From: Polyrhizophydium stewartii
Taxonomy: Eukaryota; Chytridiomycota; Chytridiomycetes; Rhizophydiales
DNA length: 24,770 nucleotides
Assembly (NCBI GenBank): GCA_027604665.1
Contig: JADGIZ010000121.1
Location: forward strand, 1 to 24,770
Reading direction: 5' to 3'
Under the pieces are notes generated by a model. The model saw only the letters and a program-made list of their open reading frames with translations, had not been told where the DNA came from and made no database searches. This document shows positions 10,801 through 20,804 of this stretch, piece after piece. The position numbers were made by a program, and so were the translations under genes. Position 1 is the stretch's first letter, and the number at the start of each line of letters is the position of its first letter.

Positions 10801-13800
10801 CAGGCCGACGGACGACGGTGTATCGCCGATCAGTTTGCTCTCCTGGAACTCAATCTCAAGCATCTTTGGAAGTTGATTCTGTGGTGGTGGCTTGGTTTGC
10901 TGTGGCACCGAAGCCTGCGGATGGAAAAGAAAGCGTGGCACGGAGAGCGCGGGAGGAACTGGCGTCCAGCTTGAGCCCAGATTCGCAGTTCCGCGCGCCA
11001 GAGTGCCCATCTCGATGTGCATGCGCGCGCCTTTGATCTCGAGACCAGGCTGAGTGTCTGTAAGCAGAGCGGACTGGCGAACGACGCCTATCTGAGCTGG
11101 TCCCCTATAAGACCCAGACACCACGCCGAAACTGTCTTCTTTGGCTTCCACCGTCTCATTTGCATTGCGTTCCGCCTCGACGACCTCGAGAAACTCTATC
11201 TTGGGTTTGGCGTCGCGGCGGCCATTAGCACCAACGTGCTGGACGCCATCCTTTTCGTCCGGATCGCTTGCAGCAGGCTCGCCTTGCTTCGTTTCGATCT
11301 GCTCGAGAGCCTCAGTCGCGCCATCTGTGCTGACGGCTCCCACCTGAACGCGATCCTCTTCGTCTGGCGGCGGCAACCGCGGCTTGTAATTCTGCAGGAA
11401 CGGATCGACGATCATGTACTTTGCGAATGGCAATGGGCTGGTGGGCGCTGGCGCGTCTCGGCCCGCCTTTCCGCGCTCATTCTGCTTTTTGCGGTTCTCC
11501 GAAATCAACTGGATGCTCTTGACGATCATGTCCTCTTGCCAGTTGGATATTCCGACTTGCTCGGACAATGTGGCCTCGACGCCGTTGGATGGCATATCAA
11601 AATCGATTGGCGTCGAGGAAACACCGCTCTGAGCGTGGGACGCGTAGGATGGCGAGTTGTCGCTACCGCTGCTGCTGCCGTACGACTGATATGCAGAAGA
11701 TGAGGCGGAGCGGGAACCTTGAGCAAACGGCGTTGAGGGCGATCGACTTGAGCCGGTGCAAGAGCCAGAAGAGTCCCATTCACTTTCGGGCCTCGACTTT
11801 GGATTTTCGAGGCCAAAGAGGTTAGTTTTGGGTGACTTCTTAGGCGGTGTAGAGTGTCGGCTTGATGACTCAGACGATTTCCAGTATCCCTTGAACTCCT
11901 TTGTGTCTGCTGGCAACTGCTTGTTTGACGGCGTTGCCGGAGGAAGAGGTGGCTTGGAGCTGCGCTGTCGATCTTCGTTCGACAAAGACTCTTTCTCAGA
12001 GAGCGTTTGTGTAGTCGTGCCCCGCTTGAGCCTTGCATCCTCGGGCAGCTCTGAAAAAGTCACAAAGCTGTCCTTTTTTGGTTGCGTCGTCTGCGCGAGC
12101 GACGGCGGTGGAGCTTGAAGAGGAGGCGGCACGACTTCAGAATCAGAGAAATGGTCAGCGCTGCCTGGCTTGACTTGATCGTTGACACCCGAGCTGAGAC
12201 GGTAGCTGATCTCAACCGGAACAAGCGGTCCGTCAGACGGCTTGATCGGTGATGCCGCGGTCGGGATTAGCTGTTTGGCTCCAGCAACTGGAGACTCGGC
12301 TATCTCGTTGGTCGACGAAGCCCGTGATAGACCAGCTGAAGGAGCCTGCTCAGTCGGCTCAACCACTTCCAGGGCTCTGCTGATCAAGCGCGGCTCAATC
12401 TGGATGGCGGTCAGCGGCGGTGGAGTCGGAACGTTTTCTCCGCGCAGCTTGCGGATGCGGCTCTCGAGAATCTCGGCATATCTTGAGCCAATCTGGTCAA
12501 CGTCGTCGATATGGTCAAAGTCAAATGGCTCGATTTCCGGCGGCGGCACAGCAGCACTTCGCTTTTCGGCGTGCTCAGATTCGTGATCAGAGTCTTCTTG
12601 GTCCTCGACGACGATTGGTTCGAGATGCGTTGGTGCGTCGCGCTGTACACGGGTGCTTCGGCGGACTTGAAACGCCGCGTTCTGGGACTCTGCTTCAGTC
12701 TCGCCTTCTTCTTCGACGAGGTCGTCCAGATACAGCCCCTCCTTTCTCGCAATCGACATCAGCGGCACCTCTCCGTTGGCGGTGTCCTGAAGTACATGGT
12801 GCGGCATCGGCTTTGTCGATACTTTTTGGCCAACGAGCATGACATTCAGAAGCTCTTCTGACTGACGCTGTTGCTGCACATGCTTCGCACGCCGTGCGCC
12901 AACGCCTTGACTTGCGGCGACGTCGCTGGGGAGTCTGCCCGTCGGGGCTTTGGAAAAAACATCTCGCGCCTTGTATTGTGCTGGGATGCCTGAGCTTGCG
13001 AGAATCGCTGCGGAAGTGTGTTGGTCATGAGACGAAAGATTCTCCGCGCCAGTTGCTTGTGATGGCATGCTCTGAGCGAGAAGGGCTGCTGATGCGACGG
13101 GCGTTGCCGGAAAGGCTTTGGATAACGCCTGACCCGGGACACTTGAGCTGACCGCCACACTTGCGCCGCGACTCGCCGGAGTGCTCACGAGGGTATCTGC
13201 GCCGGCATCAATCGCTCCTCGAGTGACGGGACCGCTTCCCTGGCCATGTATGAGAGATGGCGTCGAGGCACCAAAGTTTTGAGAGGCTGACGCAGAAGAG
13301 TCGGCTGGCGGCCGAGCAGAGCCAGGTGTCGCTGTTGGCTGCAGAGCTCCGTCCCGCGCAGAAAGAAAGCTTGGCATCTCCACCGTGGCGTGGTTTGGCG
13401 AGCGCGTAGGGCTGACGCTGCGACGTCGGGCGAGTGCCTCCTTGCCGGCTCCCACCAGCATGGTTGGCCGCCGCCGCCCGCCATGGCGCTTCGCAAGAAC
13501 AGTACTTTGCGATGCACGGCCTGGGTCCAGATGGCTGACTTTGGGGAGATTGACGAGCTGTAAATTTTGTGATGGCCGTGGCCTGCTCGTGGGCGAGCGG
13601 GCGGTCAGTCAGTTCGATCGAAACCTGACCACGGCACCATGGGGAGGATTACCGTCTCGCATCGATATCAGCGCCAGAGTCGGCAGCATGCAAATCCGCA
13701 GCATTGCAACCGCTGGATACGCCGAGCGGCTCGCCGTGGGACTGTTCGGCGCCGGCAAGCGGCTTGGGTAGCGCCGGGTGGATGTTGACGATGCCGCCGC

Positions 13801-13951
13801 GCGCCTTGTTGCCACGAGGCGGTCGGTTGCCAGGCGGCGGTCGGTCGGGCAGCTGGAACCCAAACTTGCTGTTCAGGTCCTTTGCGGTTTTCTCGATGTC
13901 GCTGCGGGGTCGAGCCTGCGTCAGCTGCATGCGCGGCGCCGGCGGACGCAT
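4892..13951 (-). CDS. Giant TPR protein, TTC6-like, with long disordered N-terminal half
   Basis: A scaffold-type TPR protein; TTC6 relatives are associated with ciliated cells, so a ciliary or centriolar role is inference. Minus-strand exons: 13951-13653, 13582-8757, 8697-8213, 8140-7978, 7913-7857, 7801-7664, 7613-7370, 7309-7234, 7172-6740, 6674-6520, 6453-6346, 6287-6111, 6051-5966, 5896-5671, 5603-5511, 5447-5343, 5274-5106, 5037-4892; sum 7,986 nt, 2,661 residues, all phases closing. Residues 1 to about 1,680 are Ser/Pro/Ala-rich with charged patches (an Asp run near 9,910-9,950) and no domain I recognise. From about 8,900 downward there are roughly 25 TPR units with A..(Y/F)..RG and A..D...AI.L.P signatures, e.g. 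FFHRGCLLRERNPERAIQDL. The last repeats (FFNAANLYMRQKLWEHAISY) look most like TTC6. The start may instead be the in-frame ATG at 13930. Introns inside the TPR array often cut a repeat near its end. Confidence 0.8.
8141..8212 (-). other. GC-AG intron in the TTC6-like gene
   Basis: On the minus strand the exon ends ...GCT CTT GAC and the intron opens GCAAGT, the usual consensus of GC donors; it closes with GTAG after a CTGAC branch-like site. Joining GAC to GAC gives EEALDDLTTSIRIAPN, a normal TPR spacing. The only nearby GT donor (the GT of AAGT) is in the wrong phase, so the GC donor is the reading that keeps the repeat intact. Confidence 0.75.
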
Positions 13952-14102
13952 GCGGCGCGGCTCACTCGCTCCTTCTCGGCATGCGGGCAGGCAGGCGCCG
14001 CGTCGCGCGGCGGCGAGATCCGGTGGTCGCGCGCTGATTGGCCCGCTCGAGCGCTTCGATCTGGCGGGCTGCCCGAGTTCGCCCAGCCCGCCGCAAAGCG
14101 CC
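13952..14102. promoter_or_regulatory. Divergent intergenic spacer, probable shared promoter
   Basis: The TTC6-like start codon (13951, minus strand) and the USP5-like start codon (14103, plus strand) are 151 nt apart, so both promoters must fit here or inside first exons. The stretch is very GC-rich and I see no TATA box. The call rests on gene orientation only; transcription start sites are not visible from sequence. Confidence 0.5.
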
Positions 14103-17100
14103 ATGTCCTGCACGCACGTTGACAGCGCCCGCCTGTCGTCGCCCACGCCGGCGTCCAAGGTCTACAAGGACGAGTGCACCCTGTGCTTCGACTCGCTGGT
14201 GCGGGCCGCGCCTGCCGACGCCCGGCCGCCGACCCGCCTCGCTGACCACCGCTCGGCCGCGTCCGGACGTGCGCTCCACCCGCTCCCCGCCGACGCCCGC
14301 GCTGCTCGCTGGCAGGACGGGCCTGACGGCATCAACGTGTGCCTGACGTGCTTCAACGGCGGATGCGGCTCCAGCGGCCGCAACCACGCCCAGCTGCACG
14401 TCGCCAAGTCAGGCCATCCGCTCGTGATCAACATCCGCCGCACCAAGAAGGCGACGGCCAGGGTCTGTGACTGCGTATTCGGCCTGAAGAGGGGCCAGCA
14501 CGGGCGCTGACGTTGCGGTCGCTCCCACCTCGCCAGGACACGGAACAGCCGCCCCAGAAGATCACCAAGCTCGCCATCCAGGAGGAGGACGACTCGGCCA
14601 AGTACGACATTGCGACCAAGGTCGTGTGCCTCGCATGTGGCGGCGTCGAGGTCGACCGCACGCTGCCCAAGGTGCAGGTCAGCGCCGACGGCGTGCTCGC
14701 CGCGCTGTCGGCCAAGAAGCAGTCCGAGATCCAGGCCTGGCAGGAGGAGACTCTCAAGCCGTGCTCGCACACGGGCGAGCTGGTGCAGACCGAGCCCCGC
14801 AAGCTCGAAGGCAAAGGTCTGGCGACGCACGAGGTCGCACACGCAGGCCGCGCAGAGAGCTGACCTGCGCTGCAACAGCGCTCGCGCACTGCGGCGCCTG
14901 CGAGCTGCAAGAGAACCTCTGGCTCTGCCTGACGTGCGGCAATCTGGGCTGCGGCCGTGCGCAGTACGGCGGCGTTGGCGGCAACGGCCACGCCTTGGCA
15001 CACCACGAGACGACCGGACATCCGATTGCCGTCAAGATGGGCTCAATCACCCCCGAGGGGACCGCTGGTGCGCCATGACGTTTGAACCATGCAGTGTGTC
15101 TGCTCCCGTTCGCGGCCGAGGCTGACCGATGGTCCAAGACCTGTTCTGCTACCTCCACGGCGACGAGATCATCAACCCGAACCTCGGCGCGCACCTGGCA
15201 AACTTTGGAATCAACCTTCTCTCTCAGCAAAAAACCGAAAAGAGCATCGCCGAGCTGGTGAGGCCGCTGCGGGTCCTGCATGCTTGGGTGAACTCCTGGC
15301 GTTTATGGACGGGCTTCTGACATCCTTCGTCTGTGATGGCAGCAACTCGAGCAGAATCTCAAGTTCGACTTCAGCATGACGACCGAAGATGGCAAGCAGC
15401 TCACACCAGTGTTTGGACCCGGCCTGACGGGCCTCAAGAACCTCGGAAACAGCTGCTACATGGCGTCCGTGCTGCAGTCGCTCTTTGCCGTTGATGCTGT
15501 GAAACAGCGGTACGAGGCTTTGGCAGCGTCGCACTCGCAGAACTGCCACGAGTCGTCCGCCGAGTGCTTCCATTGCCAGATGGGAAAGGTTGCCGATGGC
15601 CTTCTCAGCGGCAGGTACAGCACGCCGATAACTGGCGACGATGGCGAGAAGCGAGGCCAGGACGGCATTTCGCCTTCCATGTTCAAGAGTCTGGTTGGCC
15701 GCGGCCACCCCGAGTTCTCGACCATGCGCCAGCAGGTCTGTTCCCGCCATCTTCAGCGGGCAGCGTAGCCAGCTGCTGCTCATACTGCTTTGCCTAGGAT
15801 GCCCAAGAGTTCCTCCAGCACTTGCTCAGCATCATCGAGCAGAAGGAGCGCGCAGGCGGCAACGATCCTTCCAGCGCTTTTCGCTTCAAAATTGAGCAGC
15901 GGCTGCAATGCCTCGAGTGCGAAGGCGTCCGCTACAAGTCGGACGCCAACTCGGTTCTGATCTTGCCTGTCAAGGCCACGGTCATGGGCGAGATTGACGG
16001 CAAGAAGCAGTATGCCCCCGTCAGTTTCCACGCCTGCCTCGAGCAGCACTTTGAGGCGGATATTCGGCAGTATCAGTGTCCGCACGACAAGCAGCAGACA
16101 TCGGCCTCGTTGTAAGTGCGAGGGTCGTCACGATCGGACTTTCGTAAGCACCTGACTGTGTGACCAAACGATGTTGACCTTTTGTGATGGCCAGCGTCCA
16201 GAGATTCAAGACGTTCCCGCAGATCATCACCTTTGCCATGGCGCGCTTTGTTCTCGGCGAGGGCTGGGTCATGGAGAAGCTCAGTGGGTTATCCAACACA
16301 GAACCCTGTGGTTGCAGAGTGGCTCTGACACTTTGCGGGGTGGACCCAGATGCCGATCTTCAGATGCCAACTGAGCTGGACCTGTCGGCGTTCAGGGCCT
16401 CTGGCAAGCAGGAGGGCGAGACGCTTCTCCCAGACGGTGGGCAGGCTCACCGTTGATCCGCACCGCTAGCGCTCTCTGCTGACGCACTCTCAATGCATGC
16501 GCGACGCAGACGGCCCACAGAGCTCTGGCCCGCAGATCGATGAGGCTGCGCTCAACCAGTTGCTCGCGATGGGCTTCCCGGAAAATCGTTGCAAGCGAGC
16601 CATTGTGAAGACGGGTAACCAAGGCCCGGATGTCGCCATGAACTGGCTGTTTGAGCACATGGACGATCCAGACATCGACGCGCCGCTCGAGGACGCCTCG
16701 GGCGGCCCGGCGGCCTCTGAAGACGACGTGGCCCAGCTTATGGATATGGGCTTTACTGCCGCGCAGGCAAAGCGTGCGCTCCGCGAGACCAGCAACAACA
16801 TGGAGCGCGCCGTGGACTGGCTGTTCAGCCACGCTGGCGAGCCGATGGATGAAGACAACCCGGCCGGCCAGAATTCCGCCGGGGCTGCTGCCGCCGAAGG
16901 TGAGCCAGCCGACGCTGTGCGTCGCCACTGAGATCAAGGTGATCTTACGCTCCAGAGAATGCGCAGATGCCGTCGACCAAGGCTCAGCCAAATACGACTT
17001 GCTCTCGTTCATCTCGCACCGCGGCACGTCGGCGCACTGCGGGCACTATGTCTCGTATGTCAAGCACGACGGGCGTTGGATCCTCTTCAACGACAACAAG

Positions 17101-17172
17101 GTTGTCGAGATTCCAGACATTACGTCGCACCTGGGCGAGGGTTACATCTACTTTTTCAAGCGTAGGGGCTGA
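14103..17172 (+). CDS. USP5: Ubiquitin carboxyl-terminal hydrolase, USP5/Ubp14 (isopeptidase T) family
   Basis: Cysteine protease that disassembles unanchored polyubiquitin chains, recycling ubiquitin in cytosol and nucleus. Exons: 14103-14198, 14316-14462, 14537-14816, 14879-15067, 15139-15257, 15343-15735, 15798-16111, 16195-16283, 16350-16436, 16510-16899, 16967-17172 (769 residues; human USP5 858, yeast Ubp14 781). Order: N-terminal UBP-like zinc fold (ECTLCF ... NVCLTCF, 1-80); ZnF-UBP (about 175-240: [30 protein letters not shown]); USP catalytic core with nucleophile Cys315 in [16 protein letters not shown]1 (about 582-620, [15 protein letters not shown]) and UBA2 (about 642-682, [15 protein letters not shown]) inserted before the His box; catalytic His728 in HCGHYVSYV and Asp744 in LFNDNKV. 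UBAs inside the catalytic domain are diagnostic of USP5/USP13/Ubp14. The start follows the family N-terminus; a longer open frame reaches upstream to 13704 but lacks family features. The 15068-15138 intron ends in AAG. Confidence 0.95.
14199..14315 (+). other. Open 3n intron in the USP5-like gene
   Basis: This 117-nt intron (39 codons, no in-frame stop) separates CFDSL from [10 protein letters not shown]. The retained translation is an Arg/Ala/Pro-rich insert unlike any USP5 N-terminal fold. GT donor, a CTGAC site with no AG before the acceptor, and a CAG acceptor support splicing, but retention would leave the frame intact. Confidence 0.7.
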
Positions 17173-17208
17173 TGCCGTAGCTAAAGTAAAACAGGCTGAT
17201 TGGCAGTG
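17173..17208. other. 36-nt gap between convergent stop codons (USP5-like and PLK4)
   Basis: The USP5-like TGA ends at 17172 and the PLK4 stop codon occupies 17209-17211 on the other strand. An AGTAAA hexamer, a common variant poly(A) signal, lies at 17185-17190 on the plus strand. The 3' ends of the two mRNAs must either overlap or be almost absent. Confidence 0.8.
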
Positions 17209-17238
17209 TCACCCACTCGCGCCGTTTATTGTTCGATC

Positions 17239-17271
<33 letters not shown>

Positions 17272-20200
17272 CTGCTGCTTGATAAGCTTGACCAGCGTGG
17301 CAAAGTGCGCGAGGCGCGACTTGATGCTCGGTGCAAGGTCCGCCGAGATAGTGTGTCTGATTCGGAGCGGCGCTGGTCAGCGTCCAACCACAAGCCGCGC
17401 CGGCAATAGCGCGACAGAAACTCAACTGCTCAAATGGCTCATCGACAGCGGTTGCAAACTCGAGCGACGTGCCGCCAGCCCGCACCACCATGCGTGCTCC
17501 ATCAACAAAAAGCACCAAGAAGTCATTTGTGTGCGGCACGCGGAGGCACCATCCCACGGAAGCAAGAAAGGCGAGCGGGCCGAGTAGTGCAAGCGCTGCA
17601 GGTGTCGCGAGCGTCGAAGTCGAGTGCGCAGAGGAAGCGGACGAGGCCGGATTGCTGCTGGAATGCTGTGTTGCGGCATCATGGCTTCCAATACCTGCTG
17701 CTTTGGTGCCAGAGGGAGGGCTGCCGCTGCTGCTTGCTGTTGCAGCAGATGCACTCAACGACCGTGCACGAGCACTTGCAGCGGCAGAGTCGCTTGCTGA
17801 AGAGGCCGTGTTGGCAACACCGCGGCTTTGTGGCGCTGATGCGACCGAGGACGATGACGAATGCTTCCGTCGCCGCGACTCGTGGGTATCTGCGCGCGAT
17901 GCAGATGCTGCCGACGACGCAGTGGGCCGCAGTGCGTCGGGCCGAGCGCCTCGGGCTTCAGCTGCAGCGTTCGACTCGACTGAACGGCTGTTGGGGGCCG
18001 ATGATCCAGGCTCGCGAGGTGATCGCCTGAGCGACGCAGTCGACGACGGAGGGTGCATAGAAAGCGCCCCTTCAAGTTGCATGCCTGCGCGCGCAGCATC
18101 TGCCGTCGCAGAACTAAGCTCAGCTTCGTATGCGCTGCTGGACTTTGGTGCGTGCGCGGACTTGAGGATGATCGGGAATCTGGTGTGCGCATTCACGAGC
18201 TTCCTCGAGCGATCCAGATCCATGCACTGCCGCAGGCACTCTTGGGCATGCTTGAATGTCGGCTGTAGCTCGAGCGGCACAACAACGTTGTCTGGCCGAG
18301 ACAGACTGATCCTGTGGACGGCGGTTCCGTCCGAAAGCAGGGTCGCCGAAGGCGCCGAGTCGCCAAGCAGGGTAAACTGCTGCGATAGATGTGCCGGGAT
18401 GCGGATCTCGAGATCTTGCCTCGCTGCGGATGTGTGCACGCGAATGCCGGTATAGAAGTGCATTTCGAAGTCAGGCACTGGCGCGTTCTCCATAAGAACG
18501 CACTTGGCCTGAGGGGAGTAAAAGATGATCTGCAGAATCGAGGAAACGGCGCGTCAGATTCCGCAGCCCGGGGCAGCGTCCAAAGACGAGTGCACGGCCA
18601 ACCTTGGGAGTCTTGGCGCGCACCAAGTCGACAAATCGATATGCGTATCGGTACTTTTTGTGCAACGCGGGCGGCATCGTCGACAGCGTGAACTGCTGGG
18701 CGGTTTCTGCAGGCCCCCCGTCTTGGTCGCGTCGAAAAAGCCGGATCTTTGGCGCGAAGGGTGATATCATAGTTCGTCAGAGTCAACGCCGTCGGTGCCG
18801 TATCCCGAATGTTTGGCCAGACTCACCGTCTCGCCATCGCCAGAGATCCGCATAAGATGCGGGTCTCCAGTCAAATCTAGAACGAGGTCCCCATCCTGCG
18901 TGATTTCAACCAGCCCATGCCTGGTCGTCTGACGAATTGGCTTGAGTCGTTTGGTCGAAAAAGGCTTGACAGACGAGTTCGAAGATACCACTGGACCTGC
19001 TGAAGAGGGCTGCGACCGACTATGCGACCGTCTAGCATTCGATGATGTGGGCGGATCTTCTTTCGCGCGGTTGGGCTTTAAGCGGATCGTTGCGCTGCTG
19101 CGCTCCTCTGCTGACGCAGGTGCGCCGTCACGAGTCGTGAAGTGGTTACGCTTGCTGCCCGCCGATGCGGATTGCGCATAGTCATTTGGCTCTGCTGCCG
19201 CTGCGACAGACGGCTCTGGGCTGCGAGAAATGGTCTCTTTGCCTGGAAGAATATGGTCGTTTGGCTCCAACGAAAGAACTGGCTTGTCTGGTGCAAAGAA
19301 GGGATGCTGTGCGACATCCGAGAGGGGTATCCGCTGCTTTGGATCCTGTCGTCGTTGTTTGGCGACCAATGTTATAATTTTGCGATTGCTTGAGGACCAT
19401 GCGATCGATGACCAATATCCACTCACAAGCTGCAACAGTCGATCGATCAGGTCGCGCGCATCACGCGACACGTGCGCCGGGAGCCGGTAGTCGAGCCTGC
19501 TTGCGCGGTCCAGCGTGCTCTTGACGGCATCGCTTTGGAACGGGGGCGTGCCCGTGAGAAGCGTGACCATCATGCAGCCGAGTGACCACAGATCCGTTTC
19601 GAGGCCGTAGGGTCTGCGAGAAACGATCTCGCTGGATGCGGATCCGTGCGTCAGCGCTCAAGCAGCTCTTTGCCGAGGGCATGGCTGGCAAGGGCACGCA
19701 CGGCGAGATGTAGTTTGGCGTGCCACACATGGTCTTTTGCTCGCCGGCAGAGTCCACAAGGCGTGTCGCAAGCCCAAAGTCAGCCAGTTTCTGTCGATCA
19801 ACACCGTCAGCGGATATGATCTCCAGATGTTGAGGTTTGGCGCGCAAAGCCCGCGCACCAGGCTGTAGCTCTGAGTGAGCAGCAGATTCGATAGTTTGAG
19901 ATCCCGGTGCAGAATGCGGTTCGAGTGCAGATACTGCAATCCGGCAATAAGTTGCAGCAGGATGCCGCGCGCCTCTGGCTCGGATAATGCGCGGTGCTGA
20001 CGCCGTTGGACATACGAGAACAGTTCGCCGTTCTTGCAGAGCTCCATCACAAGATATACGCAGCGCGCGTCTTCAAAGTAGTTGTACAGCTGCAATATCG
20101 AGGGGTGGTGCAGCTGCCAGTGGATCTCGACCTCGTTCGCCACGCGCCGGGTCATGTTGGCCGCCTTCATCAGCGCCTTGTCGATCTGTGCAGATCCGTC

Positions 20201-20773
20201 AGCTGGCTGCGGCGCACCTGCCGGACCTGCACTGGCGACGGCCCAAGAAGCGTACCATCTTGATGGCCACTTCTTGGCCGTACGAGCCGCGGCACCGGCT
20301 GATGGCGCGATACACGGTGCCGAAGCCGCCCTTGCCGACGACCTCGCAGAGCTCATAGTCCTGAACGGCATCCGGTGGCGAAGCGGCAGCCGCCGAGTGC
20401 GGGAAAGCGTCAGCGCCGGTGAGCCTTTTGCCACGAAAAGACAAGACGGGCAGTGGCGCAGAGAGTGCAAGTTGCACGCCGCGACCCGATGGGCGAGGCA
20501 GCCGCTCACGTTGATGTTGTTGGAGAAGCGTTGGAAGCTCTTGCGAGGCGACGTGAACGAAAAGTGCGTGGCGGCGTCCCACGTCTGTGCGTGCTCGCTG
20601 GCGTGCCCGTGCGCCGCCGGCCTCGCCTGCGCGTCCGGGTGGGCCGGCGGTTTCGTGCGCGGAGCGAGGTGTCCCTTGTGCGCGGCTGGCGCCCCGCGTG
20701 CGTCCGCGTCCGGGTCCGCGGCGGCGGCTGCCGCTGTCGCGCCAGCGCGCCAACGATCGTGCTTGTCCGACAT
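17209..20773 (-). CDS. PLK4: Polo-like kinase 4 (PLK4/SAK), centriole duplication kinase
   Basis: Ser/Thr kinase that starts centriole assembly at the centrosome or basal body. Minus-strand exons: 20773-20510, 20360-20256, 20185-19859, 19790-19702, 19631-19427, 19345-18827, 18746-18603, 18529-17427, 17356-17209; 967 residues (human 970). An 88-residue Ala/His-rich N-terminal extension precedes the kinase domain (about 89-350): P-loop GKGGFGTVY, VAIK Lys122, HRD Asp218, DFG Asp236, T-loop TMCGTPNYISPE. NYFED, DLKLSN and LWSLGC follow the PLK4 pattern. A Ser-rich linker leads to the cryptic polo box (about 463-675: RLKPIRQTTR, YRYAYRFVDLVRAKTPK, KCVLMENAPVPDFEM), a Ser/Ala-rich linker, then PB3 (VGWCLRV, DGARMVVRAGGTSLEF) completed by a short last exon (SADLAPSIKSRLAHFATLVK) ending in 13 Gln. 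The first intron (20361-20509, 149 nt) is longer than usual but places DYELCEVVGKGG in the canonical position. I see no DSGxxT/S degron. Confidence 0.95.
17239..17277 (-). repeat. CAG/CAA tract coding 13 glutamines in PLK4
   Basis: On the minus strand the last PLK4 exon carries 13 consecutive Gln codons, a mix of CAG and CAA, directly after the PB3 helix (...VKLIK) and before DRTINGASG and the stop. The CAA interruptions would limit repeat slippage. On the plus strand it reads as CTG/TTG triplets and gives a spurious poly-Leu frame. Confidence 0.9.
19346..19426 (-). other. Open 3n intron inside the PLK4 kinase C-lobe
   Basis: This 81-nt intron (27 codons, no in-frame stop) sits between DRLLQL and DPKQRIPLSD. 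Excision restores the usual kinase helix (family: LLRRNPxDRLSL). It has GTGAGT and a CAG acceptor but no clear CTGAC, so it is one of the less typical introns here. Confidence 0.75.
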
Positions 20774-20804
20774 TCGCGCTGCTGCGGCAAGGTTCATTGC
20801 GGAG
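20774..20804 (-). other. 31-nt spacer between RAD54B stop and PLK4 start (same strand)
   Basis: The RAD54B stop codon is at 20805-20807 and the PLK4 ATG is at 20771-20773, both on the minus strand. Nothing recognisable as a promoter or terminator fits in 31 nt, so the PLK4 promoter and 5' UTR, or the RAD54B 3' UTR, must overlap the neighbouring coding exon. Confidence 0.75.

Noticed and set aside
8503..13461. A 1,652-codon single open frame on the minus strand taken as a complete intronless gene.
   Set aside because: Its last 80 codons are nonsense. A GTGAGT donor at 8756 joins it to TPR exons, and upstream the frame is open to an acceptor at 13582/13583, so the first ATG at 13461 is internal.
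13558..13720. Alternative 163-nt first intron of the TTC6-like gene (donor GTATCC, acceptor TTTACAG).
   Set aside because: Phase-compatible, but 13583-13652 is 70 nt, has CTGAC and uses the first suitable AG; both give the same downstream frame.
13704..14102. In-frame upstream extension of the USP5-like gene starting at 13704.
   Set aside because: The translation is Arg/Gly/Pro-rich with no family match, and the minus strand there codes the TTC6-like first exon.
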